Source: Auanema rhodensis (taxonomy: Eukaryota; Nematoda; Chromadorea; Rhabditida; Rhabditidae). From it: 64,000 nucleotides of DNA. Position 1 is the first letter of the stretch. Each line of letters begins with the position of its first letter. Positions 27,781 to 40,570 of this stretch are shown piece by piece. The notes under the pieces were generated by a model. The model was not told the DNA's origin. It searched no databases and saw nothing but the letters and a program-made list of their open reading frames with translations. A program made the translations under genes and the position numbers. The stretch covers positions 21,090,688 to 21,154,687 of the forward strand of contig OZ059895.1 in NCBI GenBank assembly GCA_964057225.1, read 5' to 3'.

Positions 27781-30700
27781 ATTTTTATTAATATTGGTGC
27801 ATGGTAACCATGACTTTGAAATTTACGTGAACTTTAATTTATGCTAATTAAGTGTACACATGATGTGCACTTGGTATGCAACTCGCTTCACGTGAAAGAT
27901 GAAGAGATGCGGTTTTCAAAATTAGATTCCCCATGTCCATATTAGTCTAAAAACAAATTTTTATTAATATTGGTGCATGGTAACCATGACTTTGAAATTT
28001 ACGTGTACTTCAATTTATGCTAATTAAGTGTACACGTGATGTGCGCTTGGTATGTAACTCGCTTCACGTGAAAGATGAAGAGATGCGGTTTTCAAAATTA
28101 GATTCCCCATGTCCATATTAGTCTAAAAACAAATTTTTATTAATATTGGTGCATGGTAACCATGACTTTGAAATTTACGTGAACTTCAATTTATGCTAAT
28201 TAAGTGTACACGTGATGTGCGCTTGGTATGTAACTCGCTTCACGTGAAAGATGAAGAGATGCGGTTTTCAAAATTAGATTTCCCATTTCCATATTAGTCT
28301 AAAAACAAATTTTTATTGATATTGGTGCATGGTAACCATGACTTTGAAATTTACGTGAACTTCAATTTATGCTAATTAAGTGTACACATGATGTGCACTT
28401 GGTATGTAACTCGCTTCAAGTCAAAGATAAAGAGATGCGGTTTTCAAAATTAGATTCCCTATGTCCATATTAGTCTAAAAACAAATTTTTATTAATATTG
28501 GTGCATGGTAACCATGACTTTGAAATTTACGTGAACTTTAATTTATGCTAATTAAGTGTACACGTGATGTGCACTTGGTATGTAACTCGCTTCACGTGAA
28601 AGATAAAGAGATGCGGTTTTCAAAATTAGATTCCCCATTTCCAAATTAGTCTAAAAACAAATTTTTATTGATATTGGTGCATGGTAACCATGACTTTGAA
28701 ATTTACGTGAACTTTAATTTATGCTAATTAAGTGTACACATGATGTGCACTTGGTATGCAACTCGCTTCACGTGAAAGATAAAGAGATGCGGTTTTCAAA
28801 ATTAGATTCCCCATGTCCATATTAGTCTAAAAACAAATTTTTATTAATATTGGTGCATGGTAACCATGACTTTGAAATTTACGTGAACTTTAATTTATGC
28901 TAATTAAGTGTACACATGATGTGCACTTGGTATGTAACTCGCTTCATGTGAAAGATGAAGAGATGCGGTTTTCAAAATTAGATTCCCCATGTCCATATTA
29001 GTCTAAAAACAAATTTTTATTGATATTGGTGCATGGTAACCATGACTTTGAAATTTACGTGAACTTTAATTTATGCTAATTAAGTGTACACATGATGTGC
29101 ACTTGGTATGCAACTCGCTTCACGTGAAAGATAAAGAGATGCGGTTTTCAAAATTAGATTCCCCATTTCCAAATTAGTCTAAAAACAAATTTTTATTAAT
29201 ATTGGTGCATGGTAACCATGACTTTGAAATTTACGTGAACTTTAATTTATGCTAATTAAGTGTACACATGATGTGCACTTGGTATGTAACTCGCTTCACG
29301 TCAAAGATAAAGAGATGCGGTTTTCAAAATTAGATTCCCCATGTCCATATTAGTCTAAAAACAAATTTTTATTAATATTGGTGCATGGTAACCATGACTT
29401 TGAAATTTACGTGAACTTTAATTTATGCTAATTAAGTGTACACATGATGTGCACTTGGTATGTAACTCGCTTCATGTGAAAGATAAAGAGATGCGGTTTT
29501 CAAAATTAGATTCCCCATTTCCAAATTAGTCTAAAAACAAATTTTTATTGATATTGGTGCATGGTAACCATGACTTTGAAATTTACGTGAACTTTAATTT
29601 ATGCTAATTAAGTGTACACATGATGTGCACTTGGTATGTAACTCGCTTCACGTGAAAGATAAAGAGATGCGGTTTTCAAAATTAGATTCCCCATTTCCAA
29701 ATTAGTCTAAAAACAAATTTTTATTGATATTGGTGCATGGTAACCATGACTTTGAAATTTACGTGAACTTTAATTTATGCTAATTAAGTGTACACATGAT
29801 GTGCACTTGGTATGCAACTCGCTTCACGTGAAAGATAAAGAGATGCGGTTTTCAAAATTAGATTCCCCATGTCCATATTAGTCTAAAAACAAATTTTTAT
29901 TAATATTGGTGCATGGTAACCATGACTTTGAAATTTACGTGAACTTTAATTTATGCTAATTAAGTGTACACATGATGTGCACTTGGTATGTAACTCGCTT
30001 CATGTGAAAGATGAAGAGATGCGGTTTTCAAAATTAGATTCCCCATGTCCATATTAGTCTAAAAACAAATTTTTATTGATATTGGTGCATGGTAACCATG
30101 ACTTTGAAATTTACGTGAACTTTAATTTATGCTAATTAAGTGTACACATGATGTGCACTTGGTATGCAACTCGCTTCACGTGAAAGATAAAGAGATGCGG
30201 TTTTCAAAATTAGATTCCCCATTTCCAAATTAGTCTAAAAACAAATTTTTATTAATATTGGTGCATGGTAACCATGACTTTGAAATTTACGTGAACTTTA
30301 ATTTATGCTAATTAAGTGTACACATGATGTGCACTTGGTATGTAACTCGCTTCACGTCAAAGATAAAGAGATGCGGTTTTCAAAATTAGATTCCCCATGT
30401 CCATATTAGTCTAAAAACAAATTTTTATTAATATTGGTGCATGGTAACCATGACTTTGAAATTTACGTGAACTTTAATTTATGCTAATTAAGTGTACACA
30501 TGATGTGCACTTGGTATGTAACTCGCTTCATGTGAAAGATAAAGAGATGCGGTTTTCAAAATTAGATTCCCCATTTCCAAATTAGTCTAAAAACAAATTT
30601 TTATTGATATTGGTGCATGGTAACCATGACTTTGAAATTTACGTGAACTTTAATTTATGCTAATTAAGTGTACACATGATGTGCACTTGGTATGCAACTC

Positions 30701-31303
30701 GCTTCACGTGAAAGATAAAGAGATGCGGTTTTCAAAATTAGATTCCCCATTTCCAAATTAGTCTAAAAACAAATTTTTATTAATATTGGTGCATGGTAAC
30801 CATGACTTTGAAATTTACGTGAACTTTAATTTATGCTAATTAAGTGTACACATGATGTGCACTTGGTATGTAACTCGCTTCACGTCAAAGATAAAGAGAT
30901 GCGGTTTTCAAAATTAGATTCCCCATGTCCATATTAGTCTAAAAACAAATTTTTATTAATATTGGTGCATGGTAACCATGACTTTGAAATTTACGTGAAC
31001 TTTAATTTATGCTAATTAAGTGTACACATGATGTGCACTTGGTATGTAACTCGCTTCACGTGAAAGATGAAGAGATGCGGTTTTCAAAATTAGATTCCTC
31101 ATGTCCATATTAGACTAAAAACGAATTTTTATTGATATTGGTGCATGGTAACCATGACTTTGAAATTTACGTGAACTTTAATTTATGCTAATTAAGTGTA
31201 CACATGATGTGCACTTGGTATGTAACTCGCTTCATGTGAAAGATGAAGAGATGCGGTTTTCAAAATTAGATTCCCCATGTCCATATTAGTCTAAAAACAA
31301 ATT
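27781..31303 (+). repeat. Back-jump block, 3,520-bp (20-monomer) offset
   Basis: At about 27781 the order returns from late monomers (copy A position about 4740) to the GTATGCAACTCGC monomer (copy A about 1745). The identical back-jump recurs 3,520 bp later near 31301, and TAGACTAAAA precedes each (27591 and 31111). This block therefore ends with a duplicate of the 27.5-27.8 kb junction. Between them the order follows copy A to about 28565 and then enters the 6-monomer local repeat. Confidence 0.85.
28565..30692 (+). repeat. Local 6-monomer HOR, 1,056 bp, about two copies
   Basis: TATGCAACTCGC followed by AAAGATAAAG (a combination not found in copies A to C) occurs at 28757 and 29813 and at 29109 and 30165, each pair exactly 1,056 bp apart. 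TTCATGTGAAAGATAAAG near 29473 and 30529 is another shared combination. The match begins after about 28564 and ends at 29637/30693, where TATGTAAC faces TATGCAAC. Monomers ending in CCATTTCCAAATTAG are strongly over-represented here, so this is a recent short-range amplification of that type. Confidence 0.85.
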
Positions 31304-34300
31304 TTTATTAATATTGGTGCATGGTAACCATGACTTTGAAATTTACGTGAACTTTAATTTATGCTAATTAAGTGTACACATGATGTGCACTTGGTATGCA
31401 ACTCGCTTCACGTGAAAGATGAAGAGATGCGGTTTTCAAAATTAGATTCCCCATGTCCATATTAGTCTAAAAACAAATTTTTATTAATATTGGTGCATGG
31501 TAACCATGACTTTGAAATTTACGTGTACTTCAATTTATGCTAATTAAGTGTACACGTGATGTGCGCTTGGTATGTAACTCGCTTCACGTGAAAGATGAAG
31601 AGATGCGGTTTTCAAAATTAGATTCCCCATGTCCATATTAGTCTAAAAACAAATTTTTATTAATATTGGTGCATGGTAACCATGACTTTGAAATTTACGT
31701 GAACTTCAATTTATGCTAATTAAGTGTACACGTGATGTGCGCTTGGTATGTAACTCGCTTCACGTGAAAGATGAAGAGATGCGGTTTTCAAAATTAGATT
31801 TCCCATTTCCATATTAGTCTAAAAACAAATTTTTATTGATATTGGTGCATGGTAACCATGACTTTGAAATTTACGTGAACTTCAATTTATGCTAATTAAG
31901 TGTACACATGATGTGCACTTGGTATGTAACTCGCTTCAAGTCAAAGATAAAGAGATGCGGTTTTCAAAATTAGATTCCCTATGTCCATATTAGTCTAAAA
32001 ACAAATTTTTATTAATATTGGTGCATGGTAACCATGACTTTGAAATTTACGTGAACTTTAATTTATGCTAATTAAGTGTACACGTGATGTGCACTTGGTA
32101 TGTAACTCGCTTCACGTGAAAGATAAAGAGATGCGGTTTTCAAAATTAGATTCCCCATTTCCAAATTAGTCTAAAAACAAATTTTTATTGATATTGGTGC
32201 ATGGTAACCATGACTTTGAAATTTACGTGAACTTTAATTTATGCTAATTAAGTGTACACATGATGTGCACTTGGTATGCAACTCGCTTCACGTGAAAGAT
32301 GAAGAGATGCGGTTTTCAAAATTAGATTCCCCATGTCCATATTAGTCTAAAAACAAATTTTTATTAATATTGGTGCATGGTAACCATGACTTTGAAATTT
32401 ACGTGAACTTTAATTTATGCTAATTAAGTGTACACATGATGTGCACTTGGTATGTAACTCGCTTCACGTCAAAGATAAAGAGATGCGGTTTTCAAAATTA
32501 GATTCCACATGTCCATATTAGTCTAAAAACGAATTTTCATTGATATTGGTGCATGATAACCATGACTTTGAAATTTACGTGAACTTTAATTTATGCTAAT
32601 TAAGTGTACACATGATGTGCACTTGGTATGTAACTCGCTTCACGTGAAAGATAAAGGGATGCGGTTTTCAAAATTAGATTACCCATGTCCATATTAGTCT
32701 AAAAACAAATTTTTATTGATATTGGTGCATGGTAACCATGACTTTGAAATTTACGTGAACTTTAATTTATGCTTATTAAGTGTACACGTGATGTGCACTT
32801 GGTATGTAACTCGCTTCACGTGAAAGATAAAGGGATGCGGTTTTCAAAATTAGATTCCCCATGTCCATATTAGTCTAAAAACAAATTTTTATTGATATTG
32901 GTGCATGGTAACCATGACTTTGAAATTTACGTGAACTTCAAATTATGCTAATTAAGTGTACACGTGATGTGCGCTTGGTATGTAACTCGCTTCACGTGAA
33001 AGATGAAGAGATGCGGTTTTCAAAATAGATTCCCCATTTCCATATTAGTCTAAAAACAAATTTTTATTGATATTGGTGCATGGTAACCATGACTTTGAAA
33101 TTTACGTGAACTTCAATTTATGCTAATTAAGTGTACACATGATGTGCACTTGGTATGTAACTCGCTTCAAGTCAAAGATAAAGAGATGCGGTTTTCAAAA
33201 TTAGATTCCCTATGTCCATATTAGTCTAAAAACAAATTTTTATTAATATTGGTGCATGGTAACCATGACTTTGAAATTTACGTGAACTTCAATTTATGCT
33301 AATTAAGTGTACACGTGATGTGCGCTTGGTATGTAACTCGCTTCACGTGAAAGATGAAGAGATGCGGTTTTCAAAATTAGATTCCCCATTTCCATATTAG
33401 CCTAAAAACAAATTTTTATTGATATTGGTGCATGGTAACCATGACTTTGAAATTTACGTGAACTTCAATTTATGCTAATTAAGTGTACACATGATGTGCA
33501 CTTGGTATGTAACTCGCTTCAAGTCAAAGATAAAGAGATGCGGTTTTCAAAATTAGATTCCCTATGTCCATATTAGTCTAAAAACAAATTTTTATTAATA
33601 TTGGTGCATGGTAACCATGACTTTGAAATTTACGTGAACTTTAATTTATGCTAATTAAGTGTACACGTGATGTGCACTTGGTATGTAACTCGCTTCACGT
33701 GAAAGATAAAGAGATGCGGTTTTCAAAATTAGATTCCCCATTTCCAAATTAGTCTAAAAACAAATTTTTATTAATATTGGTGCATGGTAACCATGACTTT
33801 GAAATTTACGTGAACTTTAATTTATGCTAATTAAGTGTACACATGATGTGCACTTGGTATGTAACTCGCTTCACGTCAAAGATAAAGAGATGCGGTTTTC
33901 AAAATTAGATTCCCCATGTCCATATTAGTCTAAAAACAAATTTTTATTAATATTGGTGCATGGTAACCATGACTTTGAAATTTACGTGAACTTTAATTTA
34001 TGCTAATTAAGTGTACACATGATGTGCACTTGGTATGTAACTCGCTTCACGTGAAAGATGAAGAGATGCGGTTTTCAAAATTAGATTCCTCATGTCCATA
34101 TTAGACTAAAAACGAATTTTTATTGATATTGGTGCATGGTAACCATGACTTTGAAATTTACGTGAACTTTAATTTATGCTAATTAAGTGTACACATGATG
34201 TGCACTTGGTATGTAACTCGCTTCATGTGAAAGATGAAGAGATGCGGTTTTCAAAATTAGATTCCCCATGTCCATATTAGTCTAAAAACAAATTTTTATT

Positions 34301-35011
34301 GATATTGGTGCATGGTAACCATGACTTTGAAATTTACGTGAACTTTAATTTATGCTAATTAAGTGTACACATGATGTGCACTTGGTATGCAACTCGCTTC
34401 ACGTGAAAGATGAAGAGATGCGGTTTTCAAAATTAGATTCCCCATGTCCATATTAGTCTAAAAACAAATTTTTATTAATATTGGTGCATGGTAACCATGA
34501 CTTTGAAATTTACGTGAACTTCAATTTATGCTAATTAAGTGTACACGTGATGTGCGCTTGGTATGTAACTCGCTTCACGTGAAAGATGAAGAGATGCGGT
34601 TTTCAAAATTAGATTCCCCATTTCAATATTAGTCTAAAAACAAATTTTTATTGATATTGGTGCATGGTAACCATGACTTTGAAATTTACGTGAACTTCAA
34701 TTTATGCTAATTAAGTGTACACATGATGTGCACTTGGTATGTAACTCGCTTCAAGTCAAAGATAAAGAGATGCGGTTTTCAAAATTAGATTCCCCATGTC
34801 CATATTAGTCTAAAAACAAATTTTTATTGATATTGGTGCATGGTAACCATGACTTTGAAATTTACGTGAACTTCAAATTATGCTAATTAAGTGTACACGT
34901 GATGTGCGCTTGGTATGTAACTCGCTTCACGTGAAAGATGAAGAGATGCGGTTTTCAAAATTAGATTCCTCATGTCCATATTAGTCTAAAAACAAATTTT
35001 TATTGATATTG
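31304..35011 (+). repeat. HOR run equal to copy A positions about 1750-5454 (21 monomers)
   Basis: From the back-jump to 35011 the monomer order equals copy A at a constant offset of 29,557. CGTGTACTTC lies near 31523, CCACATG near 32505, TAGCCTAAAA near 33398, TAGACTAAAA at 34102 and CATTTCAATATT near 34620. It ends exactly where the next full HOR begins. CGAATTTTCATTG near 32530 and CATGATAACC at 32552 tie it to the 26.0-kb region. One ATAG-deleted monomer lies near 33021. Confidence 0.88.
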
Positions 35012-38000
35012 GTGCATGGCAACCATGACTTTAAAATTTACGTGAACTTTAATTTATGCTAATTAAGTGTACACATGATGTGCACTTGGTATGTAATTCG
35101 CTTCAAGTCAAAGATAAAGAGATGCGGTTTTCAAAATTAGATTCCCTATGTCCATATTAGTCTAAAAACAAATTTTTATTAATATTGGTGAATGGTAACC
35201 ATGACTTTGAAATTTACGTGAACTTTAATTTATGCTAATTAAGTGTACACATGATGTGCACTTGGTATGTAACTCGCTTCACGTGAAAGATGAAGAGATG
35301 CGGTTTTCAAAATTAGATTCCTCATGTCCATATTAGTCTAAAAACACATTTTTGTTGATATAGGTGGATGGTAACCATGACTTTGAAATTTACGTGAACT
35401 TCAATTTATGCTAATTAAGTGTACACATGATGTGCACTTGGTATGTAATTCGCTTCAAGTCAAAGATAAAGAGATGCGGTTTTCAAAATTAGATTCCCTA
35501 TGTCCATATTAGTCTAAAAACAAATTTTTATTAATATTGGTGAATGGTAACCATGACTTTGAAATTTACGTGAACTTTAATTCATGCTAATTAAGTGTAC
35601 ACATGATGTGCACTTGGTATGTAACTCGCTTCACGTGAAAGATAAAGAGATGCGGTTTTCAAAATAGATTCCCCATTTCCATATTAGTCTAAAAACAAAT
35701 TTTTATTGATATTGCTGCATGGCAACCATGACTTTAAAATTTACGTGAACTTTAATTTATGCTAATTAAGTGTACACATGATGTGCACTTGGTATGTAAC
35801 TCGCTTTACGTCAAAGATAAAGAGATGCGGTTTTCAAAATTAGATTCCCCATGTCCATATTAGTCTAAAAACAAATTTTTATTAATATTGGTGCATGGTA
35901 ACCATGACTTTGAAATTTACGTGATCTTTAATTTATGCTAATTAAGTGTACACATGATGTGCACTTGGTATGTAACTCGCTTTACGTCAAAGATAAAGAG
36001 ATACGGTTTTTAAAATTAGATTCCCCATTTCCATGTTAGTCTAAAAACAAATTTTTATTGATATTGGTGCATGGCAACCATGACTTTAAAATTTACGTGA
36101 ACTTAAATTTATGCTAATTAAGTGTACACATGTTGTGCACTTGGTATGTAACTCGCTTCACGTCAAAGATAAAGAGATGCGGTTTTCAAAATTAGATTCC
36201 CCATGTCCATATTAGTCTAAAAACAAAGTTTTATTAATATTGGTGCATGGTAACCATGACTTTGAAATTTACGTGAACTTTAATTTATGCTAATTAAGTG
36301 TACACATGATGTGCACTTGGTATGTAACTCGCTTCACGTCAAAGATAAAGAGATGCGGTTTTCAAAATTAGATTCCCCATGTCCATATTAGTCTAAAAAC
36401 AAATTTTTATTAATATTGGTGCATGGTAACCATGACTTTGAAATTTACGTGAACTTTAATTTATGCTAATTAAGTGTGCACATGATGTGCACTTGGTATG
36501 TAACTCGCTTCACGTGAAAGATGAAGAGATGCGGTTTTCAAAATTAAATTCCTCATGTCCATATTAGTCTAAAAACGAATTTTTATTGATATTGGTGCAT
36601 GGTAACCATGACTTTGAAATTTACGTGAACTTTAATTTATGCTAATTAAGTGTACACATGATGTGCACTTGGTATGTAACTCGCTTCATGTGAAAGATGA
36701 AGAGATGCGGTTTTCAAAATTAGATTCCTCATGTCCATATTAGTCTAAAAACGAATTTTTATTAATATTGGTGCATGGTAACCATGACTTTGAAATTTAC
36801 GTGAACTTTAATTTATGCTAATTAAGTGTACACATGATGTGCACTTGGTATGCAACTCGCTTCACGTGAAAGATGAAGAGATGCGGTTTTCAAAATTAGA
36901 TTCCCCATGTCCATATTAGTCTAAAAACAAATTTTTATTAATATTGGTGCATGGTAACCATGACTTTGAAATTTACGTGTACTTCAATTTATGCTAATTA
37001 AGTGTACACGTGATGTGCGCTTGGTATGTAACTCGCTTCACGTGAAAGATGAAGAGATGCGGTTTTCAAAATTAGATTCCCCATGTCCATATTAGTCTAA
37101 AAACAAATTTTTATTAATATTGGTGCATGGTAACCATGACTTTGAAATTTACGTGAACTTCAATTTATGCTAATTAAGTGTACACGTGATGTGCGCTTGG
37201 TATGTAACTCGCTTCACGTGAAAGATGAAGAGATGCGGTTTTCAAAATTAGATTTCCCATTTCCATATTAGTCTAAAAACAAATTTTTATTGATATTGGT
37301 GCATGGTAACCATGACTTTGAAATTTACGTGAACTTCAATTTATGCTAATTAAGTGTACACATGATGTGCACTTGGTATGTAACTCGCTTCAAGTCAAAG
37401 ATAAAGAGATGCGGTTTTCAAAATTAGATTCCCTATGTCCATATTAGTCTAAAAACAAATTTTTATTAATATTGGTGCATGGTAACCATGACTTTGAAAT
37501 TTACGTGAACTTTAATTTATGCTAATTAAGTGTACACGTGATGTGCACTTGGTATGTAACTCGCTTCACGTGAAAGATAAAGAGATGCGGTTTTCAAAAT
37601 TAGATTCCCCATTTCCAAATTAGTCTAAAAACAAATTTTTATTGATATTGGTGCATGGTAACCATGACTTTGAAATTTACGTGAACTTTAATTTATGCTA
37701 ATTAAGTGTACACATGATGTGCATTTGGTATGCAACTCGCTTCACGTGAAAGATGAAGAGATGCGGTTTTCAAAATTAGATTCCCCATGTCCATATTAGT
37801 CTAAAAACAAATTTTTATTAATATTGGTGCATGGTAACCATGACTTTGAAATTTACGTGAACTTTAATTTATGCTAATTAAGTGTACACGTGATGTGCAC
37901 TTGGTATGTAACTCGCTTCACGTGAAAGATAAAGAGATGCGGTTTTCAAAATTAGATTCCCCATTTCCAAATTAGTCTAAAAACAAATTTTTATTGATAT

Positions 38001-40570
38001 TGGTGCATGGTAACCATGACTTTGAAATTTACGTGAACTTTAATTTATGCTAATTAAGTGTACACGTGATGTGCACTTGGTATGTAACTCGCTTCACGTG
38101 AAAGATAAAGAGATGCGGTTTTCAAAATTAGATTCCCCATTTCCAAATTAGTCTAAAAACAAATTTTTATTGATATTGGTGCATGGTAACCATGACTTTG
38201 AAATTTACGTGAACTTTAATTTATGCTAATTAAGTGTACACATGATGTGCATTTGGTATGCAACTCGCTTCACGTGAAAGATGAAGAGATGCGGTTTTCA
38301 AAATTAGATTCCCCATGTCCATATTAGTCTAAAAACAAATTTTTATTAATATTGGTGCATGGTAACCATGACTTTGAAATTTACGTGAACTTTAATTTAT
38401 GCTAATTAAGTGTACACATGATGTGCACTTGGTATGTAACTCGCTTCACGTCAAAGATAAAGAGATGCGGTTTTCAAAATTAGATTCCACATGTCCATAT
38501 TAGTCTAAAAACGAATTTTTATTGATATTGGTGCATGGTAACCATGACTTTGAAATTTACGTGAACTTTAATTTATGCTAATTAAGTGTACACATGATGT
38601 GCACTTGGTATGTAACTCGCTTCACGTGAAAGATAAAGGGATGCGGTTTTCAAAATTAGATTACCCATGTCCATATTAGTCTAAAAACAAATTTTTATTG
38701 ATATTGGTGCATGGTAACCATGACTTTGAAATTTACGTGAACTTTAATTTATGCTTATTAAGTGTACACGTGATGTGCACTTGGTATGTAACTCGCTTCA
38801 CGTGAAAGATAAAGGGATGCGGTTTTCAAAATTAGATTCCCCATGTCCATATTAGTCTAAAAACAAATTTTTATTGATATTGGTGCATGGTAACCATGAC
38901 TTTGAAATTTACGTGAACTTCAAATTATGCTAATTAAGTGTACACGTGATGTGCGCTTGGTATGTAACTCGCTTCACGTGAAAGATGAAGAGATGCGGTT
39001 TTCAAAATAGATTCCCCATTTCCATATTAGTCTAAAAACAAATTTTTATTGATATTGGTGCATGGTAACCATGACTTTGAAATTTACGTGAACTTCAATT
39101 TATGCTAATTAAGTGTACACATGATGTGCACTTGGTATGTAACTCGCTTCAAGTCAAAGATAAAGAGATGCGGTTTTCAAAATTAGATTCCCTATGTCCA
39201 TATTAGTCTAAAAACAAATTTTTATTAATATTGGTGCATGGTAACCATGACTTTGAAATTTACGTGAACTTCAATTTATGCTAATTAAGTGTACACGTGA
39301 TGTGCGCTTGGTATGTAACTCGCTTCACGTGAAAGATGAAGAGATGCGGTTTTCAAAATTAGATTCCCCATTTCCATATTAGCCTAAAAACAAATTTTTA
39401 TTGATATTGGTGCATGGTAACCATGACTTTGAAATTTACGTGAACTTCAATTTATGCTAATTAAGTGTACACATGATGTGCACTTGGTATGTAACTCGCT
39501 TCAAGTCAAAGATAAAGAGATGCGGTTTTCAAAATTAGATTCCCTATGTCCATATTAGTCTAAAAACAAATTTTTATTAATATTGGTGCATGGTAACCAT
39601 GACTTTGAAATTTACGTGAACTTTAATTTATGCTTATTAAGTGTACACGTGATGTGCACTTGGTATGTAACTCGCTTCACGTGAAAGATAAAGAGATGCG
39701 GTTTTCAAAATTAGATTCCCCATTTCCAAATTAGTCTAAAAACAAATTTTTATTAATATTGGTGCATGGTAACCATGACTTTGAAATTTACGTGAACTTT
39801 AATTTATGCTAATTAAGTGTACACATGATGTGCACTTGGTATGTAACTCGCTTCACGTGAAAGATGAAGAGATGCGGTTTTCAAAATTAGATTCCTCATG
39901 TCCATATTAGTCTAAAAACGAATTTTTATTGATATTGGTGCATGGTAACCATGACTTTGAAATTTACGTGAACTTTAATTTATGCTAATTAAGTGTACAC
40001 ATGATGTGCACTTGGTATGTAACTCGCTTCATGTGAAAGATGAAGAGATGCGGTTTTCAAAATTAGATTCCCCATGTCCATATTAGTCTAAAAACAAATT
40101 TTTATTGATATTGGTGCATGGTAACCATGACTTTGAAATTTACGTGAACTTTAATTTATGCTAATTAAGTGTACACATGATGTGCACTTGGTATGCAACT
40201 CGCTTCACGTGAAAGATGAAGAGATGCGGTTTTCAAAATTAGATTCCCCATGTCCATATTAGTCTAAAAACAAATTTTTATTAATATTGGTGCATGGTAA
40301 CCATGACTTTGAAATTTACGTGAACTTCAATTTATGCTAATTAAGTGTACACGTGATGTGCGCTTGGTATGTAACTCGCTTCACGTGAAAGATGAAGAGA
40401 TGCGGTTTTCAAAATTAGATTCCCCATTTCAATATTAGTCTAAAAACAAATTTTTATTGATATTGGTGCATGGTAACCATGACTTTGAAATTTACGTGAA
40501 CTTCAATTTATGCTAATTAAGTGTACACATGATGTGCACTTGGTATGTAACTCGCTTCAAGTCAAAGATA
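35012..40570 (+). repeat. HOR copy D: long copy with one insertion and one deletion
   Basis: This starts with the HOR marker at 35012 and follows copy C at an offset of exactly 24,103 to about 37825. It shares C's private variants: TTATTAATATT, CAAAGTTTTA (36224), TTAAATTCC near 36545 and GCATTTGG near 37722. Three extra monomers (37826-38353) then shift the offset by 528. Near 39850 one monomer (the CACGTCAAAG unit before TAGACTAAAA) is missing, and that position reads TCTAAAAACG rather than ACTAAAAACG. CATTTCAATATT appears near 40426, after which the order departs from the HOR near 40570. Confidence 0.88.
37826..38353 (+). repeat. Three-monomer (528-bp) duplication inside HOR copy D
   Basis: In copy C the GCATTTGGTATGC monomer is followed directly by the CACGTCAAAG/CCACATG monomer. 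Here two CACGTGATGTGCAC/CCATTTCCAAATTAG monomers and a second GCATTTGGTATGC monomer are inserted. The private GCATTTGG variant therefore appears twice, near 37722 and 38250, exactly 528 bp apart. This is a tandem duplication that arose after GCATTTGG did. Confidence 0.88.
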
